Below, piece after piece: positions 57,034 to 64,000 of a stretch of DNA of 64,000 nt; position 1 is the first letter of the stretch; the number at the start of each line of letters is the position of its first letter. Below the pieces are notes generated by a model. It searched no databases, was not told the origin of the DNA, and saw only the letters and a program-made list of their open reading frames with translations. The stretch covers positions 186,001 to 250,000 of the forward strand of contig NZ_NEHO01000004.1 of NCBI RefSeq assembly GCF_002113375.1, written 5' to 3'. A program made the position numbers and the translations under genes. This DNA is from Pseudomonas sp. R37(2017) (GTDB lineage Bacteria > Pseudomonadota > Gammaproteobacteria > Pseudomonadales > Pseudomonadaceae).

Positions 57034-58371
57034 TTAGATCTGTTCAGCCCACAGATCGTATTCGTCGGCGTCAGTCACTTTGCACCAGACCTTGTCGCCC
57101 GGCTTGAGGTTGCTGCCGTTGTCGATGAATACGTTGCCGTCGATTTCCGGGGCATCGAAGAAGCAGCGGCCGACCGCGCCTTGCTCGTCGACTTCATCGA
57201 CCAGAACTTCGATCTCGCGGCCGATGCGCATTTGCAGGCGAGCCGAGCTGATGGCCTGCTGGTGCGCCATGAAGCGCTCCCAACGGTCCTGCTTGACGTC
57301 GTCCGGGACGACTTCCAGGTCCAGGTCATTGGCCGGTGCGCCTTCTACCGGCGAGTACTGGAAGCAGCCGACGCGGTCGAGCTGGGCTTCGGTCAGCCAG
57401 TTCAGCAGGTACTGGAAGTCTTCTTCGGTTTCGCCCGGGAAACCCACGATGAAGGTCGAGCGGATGATCAGGTCCGGGCAGATTTCGCGCCAGTTCTTGA
57501 TGCGCGCCAGGGTCTTGTCTTCGAAGGCCGGGCGTTTCATCGCCTTCAGCACTTTCGGGCTGGCGTGCTGGAACGGGATGTCCAGGTACGGCAGGATCTT
57601 GCCGGCGGCCATCAGCGGGATCAGCTCGTCAACGTGCGGGTAAGGGTAGACGTAGTGCAGGCGAACCCAGACGCCGAGGGTGCTCAGGGCTTCGCAGAGT
57701 TCGGTCATGCGGGTTTTCACCGGCGCGCCGTTCCAGAAACCGGTGCGGTATTTCACGTCGACGCCGTAGGCGCTGGTGTCCTGAGAGATCACCAACAGTT
57801 CCTTGACGCCGGACTTGACCAGGCGCTGGGCCTCGTCGAGCACATCACCCACTGGACGACTGACCAGTTTGCCGCGCATCGACGGGATGATGCAGAAGCT
57901 GCAGCTATGGTTGCAGCCTTCGGAAATCTTCAGGTAGGCGTAGTGGCGCGGGGTCAGCTTGATGCCTTGTGGTGGCACCAGGTCGATCAGCGGGTTGTGA
58001 TCCTGCTTCGGCGGCACGACTTCGTGCACGGCGCTGACCACTTGCTCGTACTGCTGCGGACCGGTCACGGCCAGTACGCTCGGGTGTACGTCGCGAATGT
58101 TGCCTTCTTCGACGCCCATGCAGCCGGTCACGATGACCTTGCCGTTTTCCTTGATGGCTTCGCCGATCACTTCAAGGGACTCGGCCTTGGCCGAATCGAT
58201 GAAGCCGCAGGTGTTGACTACCACGACGTCGGCGTCCTGGTAGGTGGACACCACGTCATAGCCTTCCATGCGCAGCTGGGTAAGGATGCGCTCGGAGTCG
58301 ACCAGTGCTTTGGGGCAACCCAGGGATACGAAGCCAACCTTTGGATTGGCCGACGCAGGAGTGGTGGACAT
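57034..58371 (-). CDS. rimO: Ribosomal protein S12 methylthiotransferase RimO
   Basis: A 445-residue radical-SAM enzyme adding a methylthio group to Asp89 of ribosomal protein S12. The N-terminal MTTase domain has conserved Cys residues (SLGCPKA, NTCGFID, GCMG); the radical SAM motif is [11 protein letters not shown]; a TRAM domain ends the chain. Divergent from kup with a 293-base gap that holds both promoters; I could not assign them. Confidence 0.97.
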   Translation of the reverse strand: MSTTPASANPKVGFVSLGCPKALVDSERILTQLRMEGYDVVSTYQDADVVVVNTCGFIDSAKAESLEVIGEAIKENGKVIVTGCMGVEEGNIRDVHPSVLAVTGPQQYEQVVSAVHEVVPPKQDHNPLIDLVPPQGIKLTPRHYAYLKISEGCNHSCSFCIIPSMRGKLVSRPVGDVLDEAQRLVKSGVKELLVISQDTSAYGVDVKYRTGFWNGAPVKTRMTELCEALSTLGVWVRLHYVYPYPHVDELIPLMAAGKILPYLDIPFQHASPKVLKAMKRPAFEDKTLARIKNWREICPDLIIRSTFIVGFPGETEEDFQYLLNWLTEAQLDRVGCFQYSPVEGAPANDLDLEVVPDDVKQDRWERFMAHQQAISSARLQMRIGREIEVLVDEVDEQGAVGRCFFDAPEIDGNVFIDNGSNLKPGDKVWCKVTDADEYDLWAEQI

Positions 58372-58664
58372 GTCTAACCTCGGTATTTTGTGACGCCGCT
58401 TGCCGGGCAGGGCAAAACCGACGGACGGGCGCTTGAACTGCGCCTCTGATCAAAAAGTGCGCAATTCTAGCGATGAGTCGCTCACTTGACCAGCTTTATG
58501 CAGGGAAATACGACGAGTGCTGCGCTATGCTTCGCGCCGTTAAGCTTTACTGTTTTTTTGCAGTCAATAAAACGTCTGTAACGTGATGTAAAACAGCGCA
58601 TGCTGCACGACAAAGCATAGTGCTTCTTTCAAAGAAGCCCGAGTCTGGGTAGTAGGAGTGGTGG

Positions 58665-60566
58665 ATGGGTCAGGCAAGTAGTCAGACTGCGGGCGCCGAG
58701 CATTCGGTGGTGAAGCCGATCGGTATGCTGGTCGCGGCAGTCGGGGTGGTTTATGGCGATATCGGCACCAGTCCGTTGTACACCCTCAAAGAAGTGTTTT
58801 CCGGCGGCTATGGCGTGCCGGTCAACCATGACGGGGTGCTGGGGATCCTGGCACTCATTTTCTGGTCGCTGATCTGGGTCGTGTCGATCAAGTACATGAT
58901 GTTCGTGCTGCGCGCCGACAACCAGGGCGAAGGCGGGATCATGGCCTTGACCGCGCTGGCCCGGCGGGCGGCGGCGGGGCACGCCAGATTGCGCACCTTG
59001 CTGGTTGTCTGCGGACTGATCGGCGCGGCGTTGTTCTATGGCGACAGCATGATCACCCCGGCAATCTCCGTATTGTCGGCGATCGAAGGCCTGGGGCTGG
59101 CCTTCGAAGGCATCGACCATTGGGTGGTGCCTATCTCACTGGTGGTGCTGGTGGCGTTGTTCCTGATCCAGAGCCACGGTACGGCGCGGATAGGTATTCT
59201 GTTCGGGCCGATCATGGTGACCTGGTTTCTCGTACTGGGGGCACTGGGCGTCTATGGCATCAGCCAGCACCCGGAAGTGCTGCAGGCAATGAACCCGGTG
59301 TGGGGCGTACGCTTCTTCATCGTGCACCCGGGCATGGGCGTGGCGATTCTTGGCGCTGTGGTGCTCGCGTTGACCGGTGCCGAAGCGCTGTACGCGGACA
59401 TGGGGCACTTCGGCCGCAAGCCGATCGCTCGTGCCTGGTTCATCCTCGTGTTGCCGGCGCTGGTGCTCAATTATTTTGGTCAAGGGGCCTTGCTGCTGGG
59501 CGATCCGGAAGCTGCCCGTAACCCGTTCTACCTGCTGGCGCCAAGCTGGGCGCTGCTCCCGCTGGTCGGCCTGTCGACCATGGCCACGGTGATTGCCTCG
59601 CAAGCAGTGATTTCCGGTGCATTCTCCTTGACCCGCCAGGCGATCCAGCTCGGTTACATCCCGCGCATGCACATTCGACACACTTCCAGCGCCGAACAGG
59701 GCCAGATCTATATCGCCGCGGTGAACTGGGCGCTGATGGTCGGTGTCGTGTTGTTGGTGCTGGGTTTCGAATCTTCCGGCGCCCTGGCCTCGGCCTACGG
59801 CGTGGCGGTGACCGGGACCATGCTGATGACAACCATCCTGGTGTCGGCAGTGATATTGCTGTTGTGGAAATGGCCACCGGTTCTCGCAGTTCCGGTGCTG
59901 CTCGGTTTCCTGCTGGTGGACGGCCTGTACTTCGCCGCCAATGTGCCGAAAATCGTTCAGGGCGGTGCATTCCCGGTGATCGCCGGTTTCGTGCTGTTTG
60001 TGCTGATGACCACCTGGAAGCGTGGCAAGCAGTTGCTGGTCGAGCGTATCGACGAGGGTGGATTGCCACTGCCGATCTTCATCAGCAGCGTTGCCGTACA
60101 ACCGCCCCATCGAGTTCAGGGCACCGCCGTGTTCCTGACCGCGCGGGCGGATGCCGTGCCCCACGCGTTGTTGCATAACCTGTTGCATAACCAAGTGTTG
60201 CACGAGCAAGTGGTGCTGCTGACGGTGGTGTACGAAGACATCCCGCGGGTGCCGCCACAACGGCGCTTCGAGGTCGATTCCTACGGCGAAGGTTTCTTCC
60301 GCGTAATCCTGCATTTCGGTTTCATCGATGAGCCGGACGTACCGCAGGCGCTGAAACTGTGCCACCTCGATGAACTGGATTTCAGTCCGATGCGTACCAC
60401 CTACTTCCTCAGTCGCGAGACGGTCATTGCCTCCAAGCTCGAAGGCATGGCTCGTTGGCGTGAAGGGTTGTTTGCCTTCATGTTGCAGAACGCCAACGGC
60501 AACCTGCGCTTCTTCAATCTGCCGCTGAACCGGGTGATTGAACTGGGGACGCAGGTCGAGATGTAA
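58665..60566 (+). CDS. kup: Kup-type low-affinity potassium transporter
   Basis: 633 residues: about 12 transmembrane helices over residues 20-440 and a cytoplasmic C-terminal domain. [19 protein letters not shown] near residues 27-45 is the family signature, and [18 protein letters not shown] follows. It is a K+/H+ symporter important at low pH or in osmotic stress. RBS GGAG lies upstream. The same gene order (rimO, kup, then AcvB/VirJ-like and mprF) is seen in P. aeruginosa except for one gene. Confidence 0.97.
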   Translation: MGQASSQTAGAEHSVVKPIGMLVAAVGVVYGDIGTSPLYTLKEVFSGGYGVPVNHDGVLGILALIFWSLIWVVSIKYMMFVLRADNQGEGGIMALTALARRAAAGHARLRTLLVVCGLIGAALFYGDSMITPAISVLSAIEGLGLAFEGIDHWVVPISLVVLVALFLIQSHGTARIGILFGPIMVTWFLVLGALGVYGISQHPEVLQAMNPVWGVRFFIVHPGMGVAILGAVVLALTGAEALYADMGHFGRKPIARAWFILVLPALVLNYFGQGALLLGDPEAARNPFYLLAPSWALLPLVGLSTMATVIASQAVISGAFSLTRQAIQLGYIPRMHIRHTSSAEQGQIYIAAVNWALMVGVVLLVLGFESSGALASAYGVAVTGTMLMTTILVSAVILLLWKWPPVLAVPVLLGFLLVDGLYFAANVPKIVQGGAFPVIAGFVLFVLMTTWKRGKQLLVERIDEGGLPLPIFISSVAVQPPHRVQGTAVFLTARADAVPHALLHNLLHNQVLHEQVVLLTVVYEDIPRVPPQRRFEVDSYGEGFFRVILHFGFIDEPDVPQALKLCHLDELDFSPMRTTYFLSRETVIASKLEGMARWREGLFAFMLQNANGNLRFFNLPLNRVIELGTQVEM

Positions 60567-60572
60567 GGCTTC

Positions 60573-60662
60573 TTGTAGGAGCGAGCATGCTCGCGATGGC
60601 GGTGTATCAGTCAACATGGATGGTGAACTGATGGCCTCATCGCGAGCGTGCTCGCTCCTACA
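60573..60662. repeat. REPIN (paired inverted REP elements)
   Basis: The left arm TTGTAGGAGCGAGCATGCTC continues GCGATGG; the right arm CATCGCGAGCGTGCTCGCTC continues CTACA. Same subtype as 2180-2281, between kup and the VirJ-like gene. Confidence 0.9.
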
Positions 60663-60690
60663 GAAGGCCTGTGGTGAATTGCCGGATGTA

Positions 60691-60728
60691 AAAAAGCCCC
60701 CGCTACCGTTAGGTGGCGGGGGCTTTTT
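60691..60728. terminator. Bidirectional terminator, kup / VirJ-like gene
   Basis: A long stem AAAAAGCCCCCGCTACC / GGTGGCGGGGGCTTTTT (one G-T pair) with a GTTA loop, between two convergent genes. Confidence 0.93.
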
Positions 60729-60741
60729 GCAGGCTTTCAGA

Positions 60742-62037
60742 TCACTCTGTAGCCGCTGTTTCCTTCGGCTGGCGCTTGTCGATCACGTCCACCAGGCGTT
60801 TGGCCAGCGCCGGGTAATTCTCGTCGAAGTGGTGGCCGCCAGGCAGCTTGATGGCTTCGCCCACCGCTGTCTTGTCGGTGCAACCGCTTTCGTCGGTTTC
60901 TTCTTCACCGTAGATGCACACCACTTTGGCGGCTGGCAACTTGGCCATTTCCGGGCCGGTGGCGGCTTCCTTGCCGGCGTTGCCGAGCCAGCCTTCGACT
61001 TCGATCTCGAAGCTGCCGGTACGGGCGAAGGCCAGCAGGATGATCGCGTCTACGCGATTCTGCTCCGACTCGGTCAGGCGGTTGTAGATCGCCGGCAGGA
61101 CATCGGCACCGAACGAGTAGCCCGTCAGGATGAAGCGCTTGGTGCCCCATTTCTGCCGGTAGTGCTGCATCAGTTCAGTCAGGTCCAGCGCGCTTTGCTC
61201 CGGGCTCTTGTGCTGCCAGTAGTAGCGCAGGGTGTCGATGCCGACCACCGGGTAGCCGATCTTGGCCATCTCGCCCGCCACGTCGCGGTCCAGGTCGCGC
61301 CAGCCACCGTCACCGGAGAGGAACAGGGTCACGGTGTCCCGCGCCTGACCGGCTGGCACTTCGACCACCGGGATCTGCAGGCCGCCAGCGGCTTTGTCGC
61401 CGCCGACGAGGATCTTGCGCAGTTCGTTGTTCAGTACTTGCGGCAGGTTGATGTCATAGTCGCTGATACTGGTTTCGGCGTTCGGTTGATCGCGCACGAA
61501 GCCGGCGCTGGTGTCGTCCGGGTTGTCGTTCCACGCTGCCAGCCAGTGGCCGTGGGCGGCGCTTTTCGGTAGCAGGTGGGTGCAACCACCCTTTTCCAGG
61601 GCAAGATCGACCGAGACGGCGTGGGCTTTGTCGTTCTTTTGCTCGGACAACCAGCGCCAGGCCAGTACGGCGCCAGGGCCGATGCCGCTGACCAGGGTCG
61701 CCGGGCCCTTGAGCTCTCTCAGGCCCGATTGCAGGGCGCGGCTTTGCAGCAGGCAGTCCTTGGGCAGGATCACCTGGACAATCTGTGCCGAGCCGCTGCG
61801 GCTCAGGGTCATCAATTGCTTGTCGCTGAGTTTCTGGTCTTCGTTGACCGCTACCAGCACCTGGGCGCGTGGCGTGGTGCCGGGGATGACGCGGGTCATC
61901 GGCGCACCGTCGGCCGGGGTCAGCAGTTCGAGTGTCGGTTCCGGTGCCGGGCGTTTGAGGTACCAGTAACCGCCACCGAGAATCAGGGCCACTAACACCA
62001 GAGTGCCCAATACATACCGCAAGGAGCGTTGAATCAT
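60742..62037 (-). CDS. AcvB/VirJ-family periplasmic hydrolase (probable aminoacyl-phosphatidylglycerol hydrolase)
   Basis: 431 residues: an N-terminal membrane anchor or signal (YVLGTLVLVALILGGGYWYL) and an alpha/beta-hydrolase domain from about residue 220 with FLSGDGGWRDLD and the nucleophile GYSFGADVLP, ending in a His-containing GGHHFDENY. In P. aeruginosa (PA0919) and Agrobacterium (AcvB) this protein hydrolyses aminoacyl-phosphatidylglycerol made by MprF. The start at 62037 overlaps the mprF-like stop by one base (TGATG). The longer frame upstream lies within that gene and is rejected. Confidence 0.87.
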   Translation of the reverse strand: MIQRSLRYVLGTLVLVALILGGGYWYLKRPAPEPTLELLTPADGAPMTRVIPGTTPRAQVLVAVNEDQKLSDKQLMTLSRSGSAQIVQVILPKDCLLQSRALQSGLRELKGPATLVSGIGPGAVLAWRWLSEQKNDKAHAVSVDLALEKGGCTHLLPKSAAHGHWLAAWNDNPDDTSAGFVRDQPNAETSISDYDINLPQVLNNELRKILVGGDKAAGGLQIPVVEVPAGQARDTVTLFLSGDGGWRDLDRDVAGEMAKIGYPVVGIDTLRYYWQHKSPEQSALDLTELMQHYRQKWGTKRFILTGYSFGADVLPAIYNRLTESEQNRVDAIILLAFARTGSFEIEVEGWLGNAGKEAATGPEMAKLPAAKVVCIYGEEETDESGCTDKTAVGEAIKLPGGHHFDENYPALAKRLVDVIDKRQPKETAATE

Positions 62038-64000
62038 CAGCGTTTCACCAATCCGGTCAAGCCGCCCGCGATCAGGGCAGCAGTGTCGGCCAGCGCAACC
62101 AGCGGATCGAGTCCGGCGGGCACGGCCATATAACGGGGTTCCCAATCAGGCTGGAACTTGTCTTTGAAGCGGCGCAAGCCCTGGAAGTTGTACAACTGCT
62201 CACCACGGCGGAATACCATCGAGCCCAGGCGCTGGGTCAATGGTGCGCCGCGACGGGGTTGCAACCCCGACAACGGCACCATGCCCAGGCTGAAGCGCGC
62301 GTATCCATGGTTTTTATAATGTTGAATCAGGCCGACCATCATGAATTCCATGGTCAGCTTCGGGGCGTCCGGGTGCGCGCGCATCAGGTCGAGACTGGCC
62401 AGGTCATGGCCGTAGGTCTCGAGCAGGTTGGCGAACGCCACCGGACGTCCTTCGAAACGAATCACCGCGATGCGGAAATACTTGAGGTAGTCATCGCTGA
62501 AACGGCCCAGTGAAAAACCTTTCTCGCGCACGTTCTTGCCGGTCAGCCAGGCATCGGATATCACCTTGAGCTCATCCATCGGCGCATGGCCCGGCTCGAA
62601 GATTTCCAGCGACAGGCCATCACGGGTGCCGCGGTTCCAGGTGTAGCGCAGGTCCTTCATCTCTTTGCCCTTGGCTTCGAGATCAAAACGCTTGAGGTCG
62701 ACCCGTGCTTCTTCGCCGAGTTTGATCGCGGTCAGGCCGATGTCCATGTAGTACGGCAGGTTTTCCGCGCGCACTTGATAGAAAACAGGACGGGCGTGGT
62801 GGATGTCGCACAGGTCGCGGAACTGCCAGATCATTTCCGCCCGTTGCTGGCCCGGGCCGATCGGGTCATACAGTGCCACCAGGCTGCGTCCGCGACGGGC
62901 GTACATCAGGAAGGCTTCGTCATTGGGGTGAAACAGCAGCGCCTTGTCACCGGTCAGGGCCAGGCCGCCATCCGGCTGGGCCGATGCCATGAGGATCTTG
63001 CTGGCGCGTTCCAGTTCGTCGGGCGTCGGCAGGTGAATGACCGGACGCGCCGTGCGCAACAACCAGGTCAGTGACACCACCACCAGCAGCACGGCAGCCC
63101 CGAGCAGCGAACGCAGGCCGCGAGGGGCGTCGGCGTCGAGGGTGAACTGCCACCAGAGTTGATGGCTGTACGGAACGTCCTGATAGGCGAACAGCAGCAG
63201 CCAGATCGATGCACCGAGCACACACAGACTGGCCACCAGGTACAGCGGCGAGAACGGTACTTCGGTCAGGCGGCTGGGGCGATAGAACGACCGGCGGAAT
63301 ACCCCGAGCAGGCTCGCCGTCAGCACCATCAGGCTGGCTTCTTCCCAATCGAAGCCTTTGAGCAGCGAGAGCAGGGCACCGACCAGCAACAGAATGGTGG
63401 TCAGCATCCATGCGGCCGACAGCCGGCGACGCAGCCCCTGGGCCAGCAACAGGCAAAGTACACCGACCAGGCTGGCGCCGAAGTGGGAGGCATCGACCAG
63501 TCGATGGGGAATCAGAAAGCCGATGTGTTCCAGGCGGGTATCGATTTCCGGAGTGGCGCCGGAGAACAGCAGGACAACGCCGGACAGGAATACCAGCACC
63601 GCCAGTATCGGAGCTGCCAGGCCTGAGGTCGCGCGCAAGGTCTGGCGTGTCTGGAACAGACGCTGACCTTCGTTGACCAGCAACAGCAGGCAGGCCACCA
63701 GCAATGGCAGGACCACGTAGATCAAGCGATAGAGCAGCAGGGCGGCCGCCAGTGGCGCAGCGCCCAGGGTGTCGGAAAACGCCGCCAGCAAAATCGCCTC
63801 GAACACCCCGACACCGCCCGGCACATGGCTGAGCACGCCGGCGGCCAGCGCCAGCAGGTAAACCAGAAGGAACGCTCCAAAGGGCGGCGTTTCCGGCAGC
63901 AGCAAATAGAGCACGGTCGCGGCGGCGGCTACGTCCAGGGCGGTGATGATCAATTGCAGGAACGTCAGGCGACGCCCGGGCAGGCGCAAGGTACGACGCC
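62037..64000 (-). CDS. mprF: MprF-like phosphatidylglycerol aminoacyltransferase (C-terminal part)
   Basis: About 654 residues are visible; the frame runs off the right edge, so the N-terminal part (about 200 residues in homologues) is missing. The visible part has the rest of the flippase membrane domain (many hydrophobic helices) and the C-terminal cytosolic GNAT-like transferase domain (from about visible residue 330) with LVALYDPIGP and TMEFMMVGLIQHYKNHGYAR. It attaches an amino acid (alanine in P. aeruginosa) from aminoacyl-tRNA to phosphatidylglycerol, lowering surface charge. The VirJ-like hydrolase is downstream in the same operon. Confidence 0.92.
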   Translation of the reverse strand, partial: RRTLRLPGRRLTFLQLIITALDVAAAATVLYLLLPETPPFGAFLLVYLLALAAGVLSHVPGGVGVFEAILLAAFSDTLGAAPLAAALLLYRLIYVVLPLLVACLLLLVNEGQRLFQTRQTLRATSGLAAPILAVLVFLSGVVLLFSGATPEIDTRLEHIGFLIPHRLVDASHFGASLVGVLCLLLAQGLRRRLSAAWMLTTILLLVGALLSLLKGFDWEEASLMVLTASLLGVFRRSFYRPSRLTEVPFSPLYLVASLCVLGASIWLLLFAYQDVPYSHQLWWQFTLDADAPRGLRSLLGAAVLLVVVSLTWLLRTARPVIHLPTPDELERASKILMASAQPDGGLALTGDKALLFHPNDEAFLMYARRGRSLVALYDPIGPGQQRAEMIWQFRDLCDIHHARPVFYQVRAENLPYYMDIGLTAIKLGEEARVDLKRFDLEAKGKEMKDLRYTWNRGTRDGLSLEIFEPGHAPMDELKVISDAWLTGKNVREKGFSLGRFSDDYLKYFRIAVIRFEGRPVAFANLLETYGHDLASLDLMRAHPDAPKLTMEFMMVGLIQHYKNHGYARFSLGMVPLSGLQPRRGAPLTQRLGSMVFRRGEQLYNFQGLRRFKDKFQPDWEPRYMAVPAGLDPLVALADTAALIAGGLTGLVKR

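Overview
The window is a high-GC, densely packed chromosomal segment from a fluorescent Pseudomonas, most likely the P. fluorescens group. The evidence is the gene order (glnD-map-rpsB-tsf-pyrH-frr-uppS-cdsA-dxr-rseP-bamA-skp-lpx-dnaE-accA, then pyrG-kdsA-eno-ftsB-ispD, then ispF-truD-surE-pcm-nlpD-rpoS-fdxA-mutS-cinA-recA-recX), the GAGCGAGC-type REP/REPIN repeats, an RsmZ-like RNA between rpoS and fdxA, and a PrtR-like repressor plus holin between mutS and cinA. Species assignment is inference; no rRNA gene is present.

Layout. 1-5831: the 3' part of a CPA1 cation/proton antiporter, then on the minus strand map, glnD and dapC. 6204-12263: translation and envelope-precursor genes (rpsB, tsf, pyrH, frr, uppS, cdsA, dxr). 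12317-20830: outer-membrane biogenesis (rseP, bamA, skp, lpxD, fabZ, lpxA, lpxB) and rnhB. 20895-26967: dnaE, accA, tilS. 27242-32313: pyrG, kdsA, eno, ftsB, ispD. 32399-35454: a glutathione-dependent formaldehyde detoxification module (LysR regulator, adhC, fghA) set between ispD and ispF. 35498-41418: ispF, truD, surE, pcm, nlpD, rpoS, the RsmZ RNA and fdxA. A PsrA-type operator lies inside nlpD and a GacA-type activating site lies upstream of the RNA.

41561-47826: mutS (minus strand), then the mutS-cinA interval known in this group as a tailocin/prophage site. Here it holds only a self-cleavable S24/XRE repressor and a holin-like gene whose promoter spacer carries a perfect operator-like dyad. 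cinA, recA (with a LexA box) and recX follow. 47870-52340: a LOG-family protein, a 64-residue orphan protein, a PA3611-like secreted protein, a DTW-domain tRNA enzyme, an ErdR-like response regulator and dgkA. 52337-57034: finR/fprA (divergent), trmO, a YehS-like DUF1456 protein, an RsuA-family pseudouridine synthase relative lacking the usual catalytic Asp, and a GNAT acetyltransferase. 57034-64000: rimO, kup, and an AcvB/VirJ-like hydrolase with an mprF-like gene that runs off the window.

Most of the window is conserved core genome. The parts worth a second look are the reduced mutS-cinA locus, the rpoS/RsmZ regulatory sites, the intrinsic terminator that touches the ispF start codon, and the pseudouridine synthase relative without its catalytic Asp. 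No tRNA, rRNA, CRISPR array, insertion sequence or integrase was seen.
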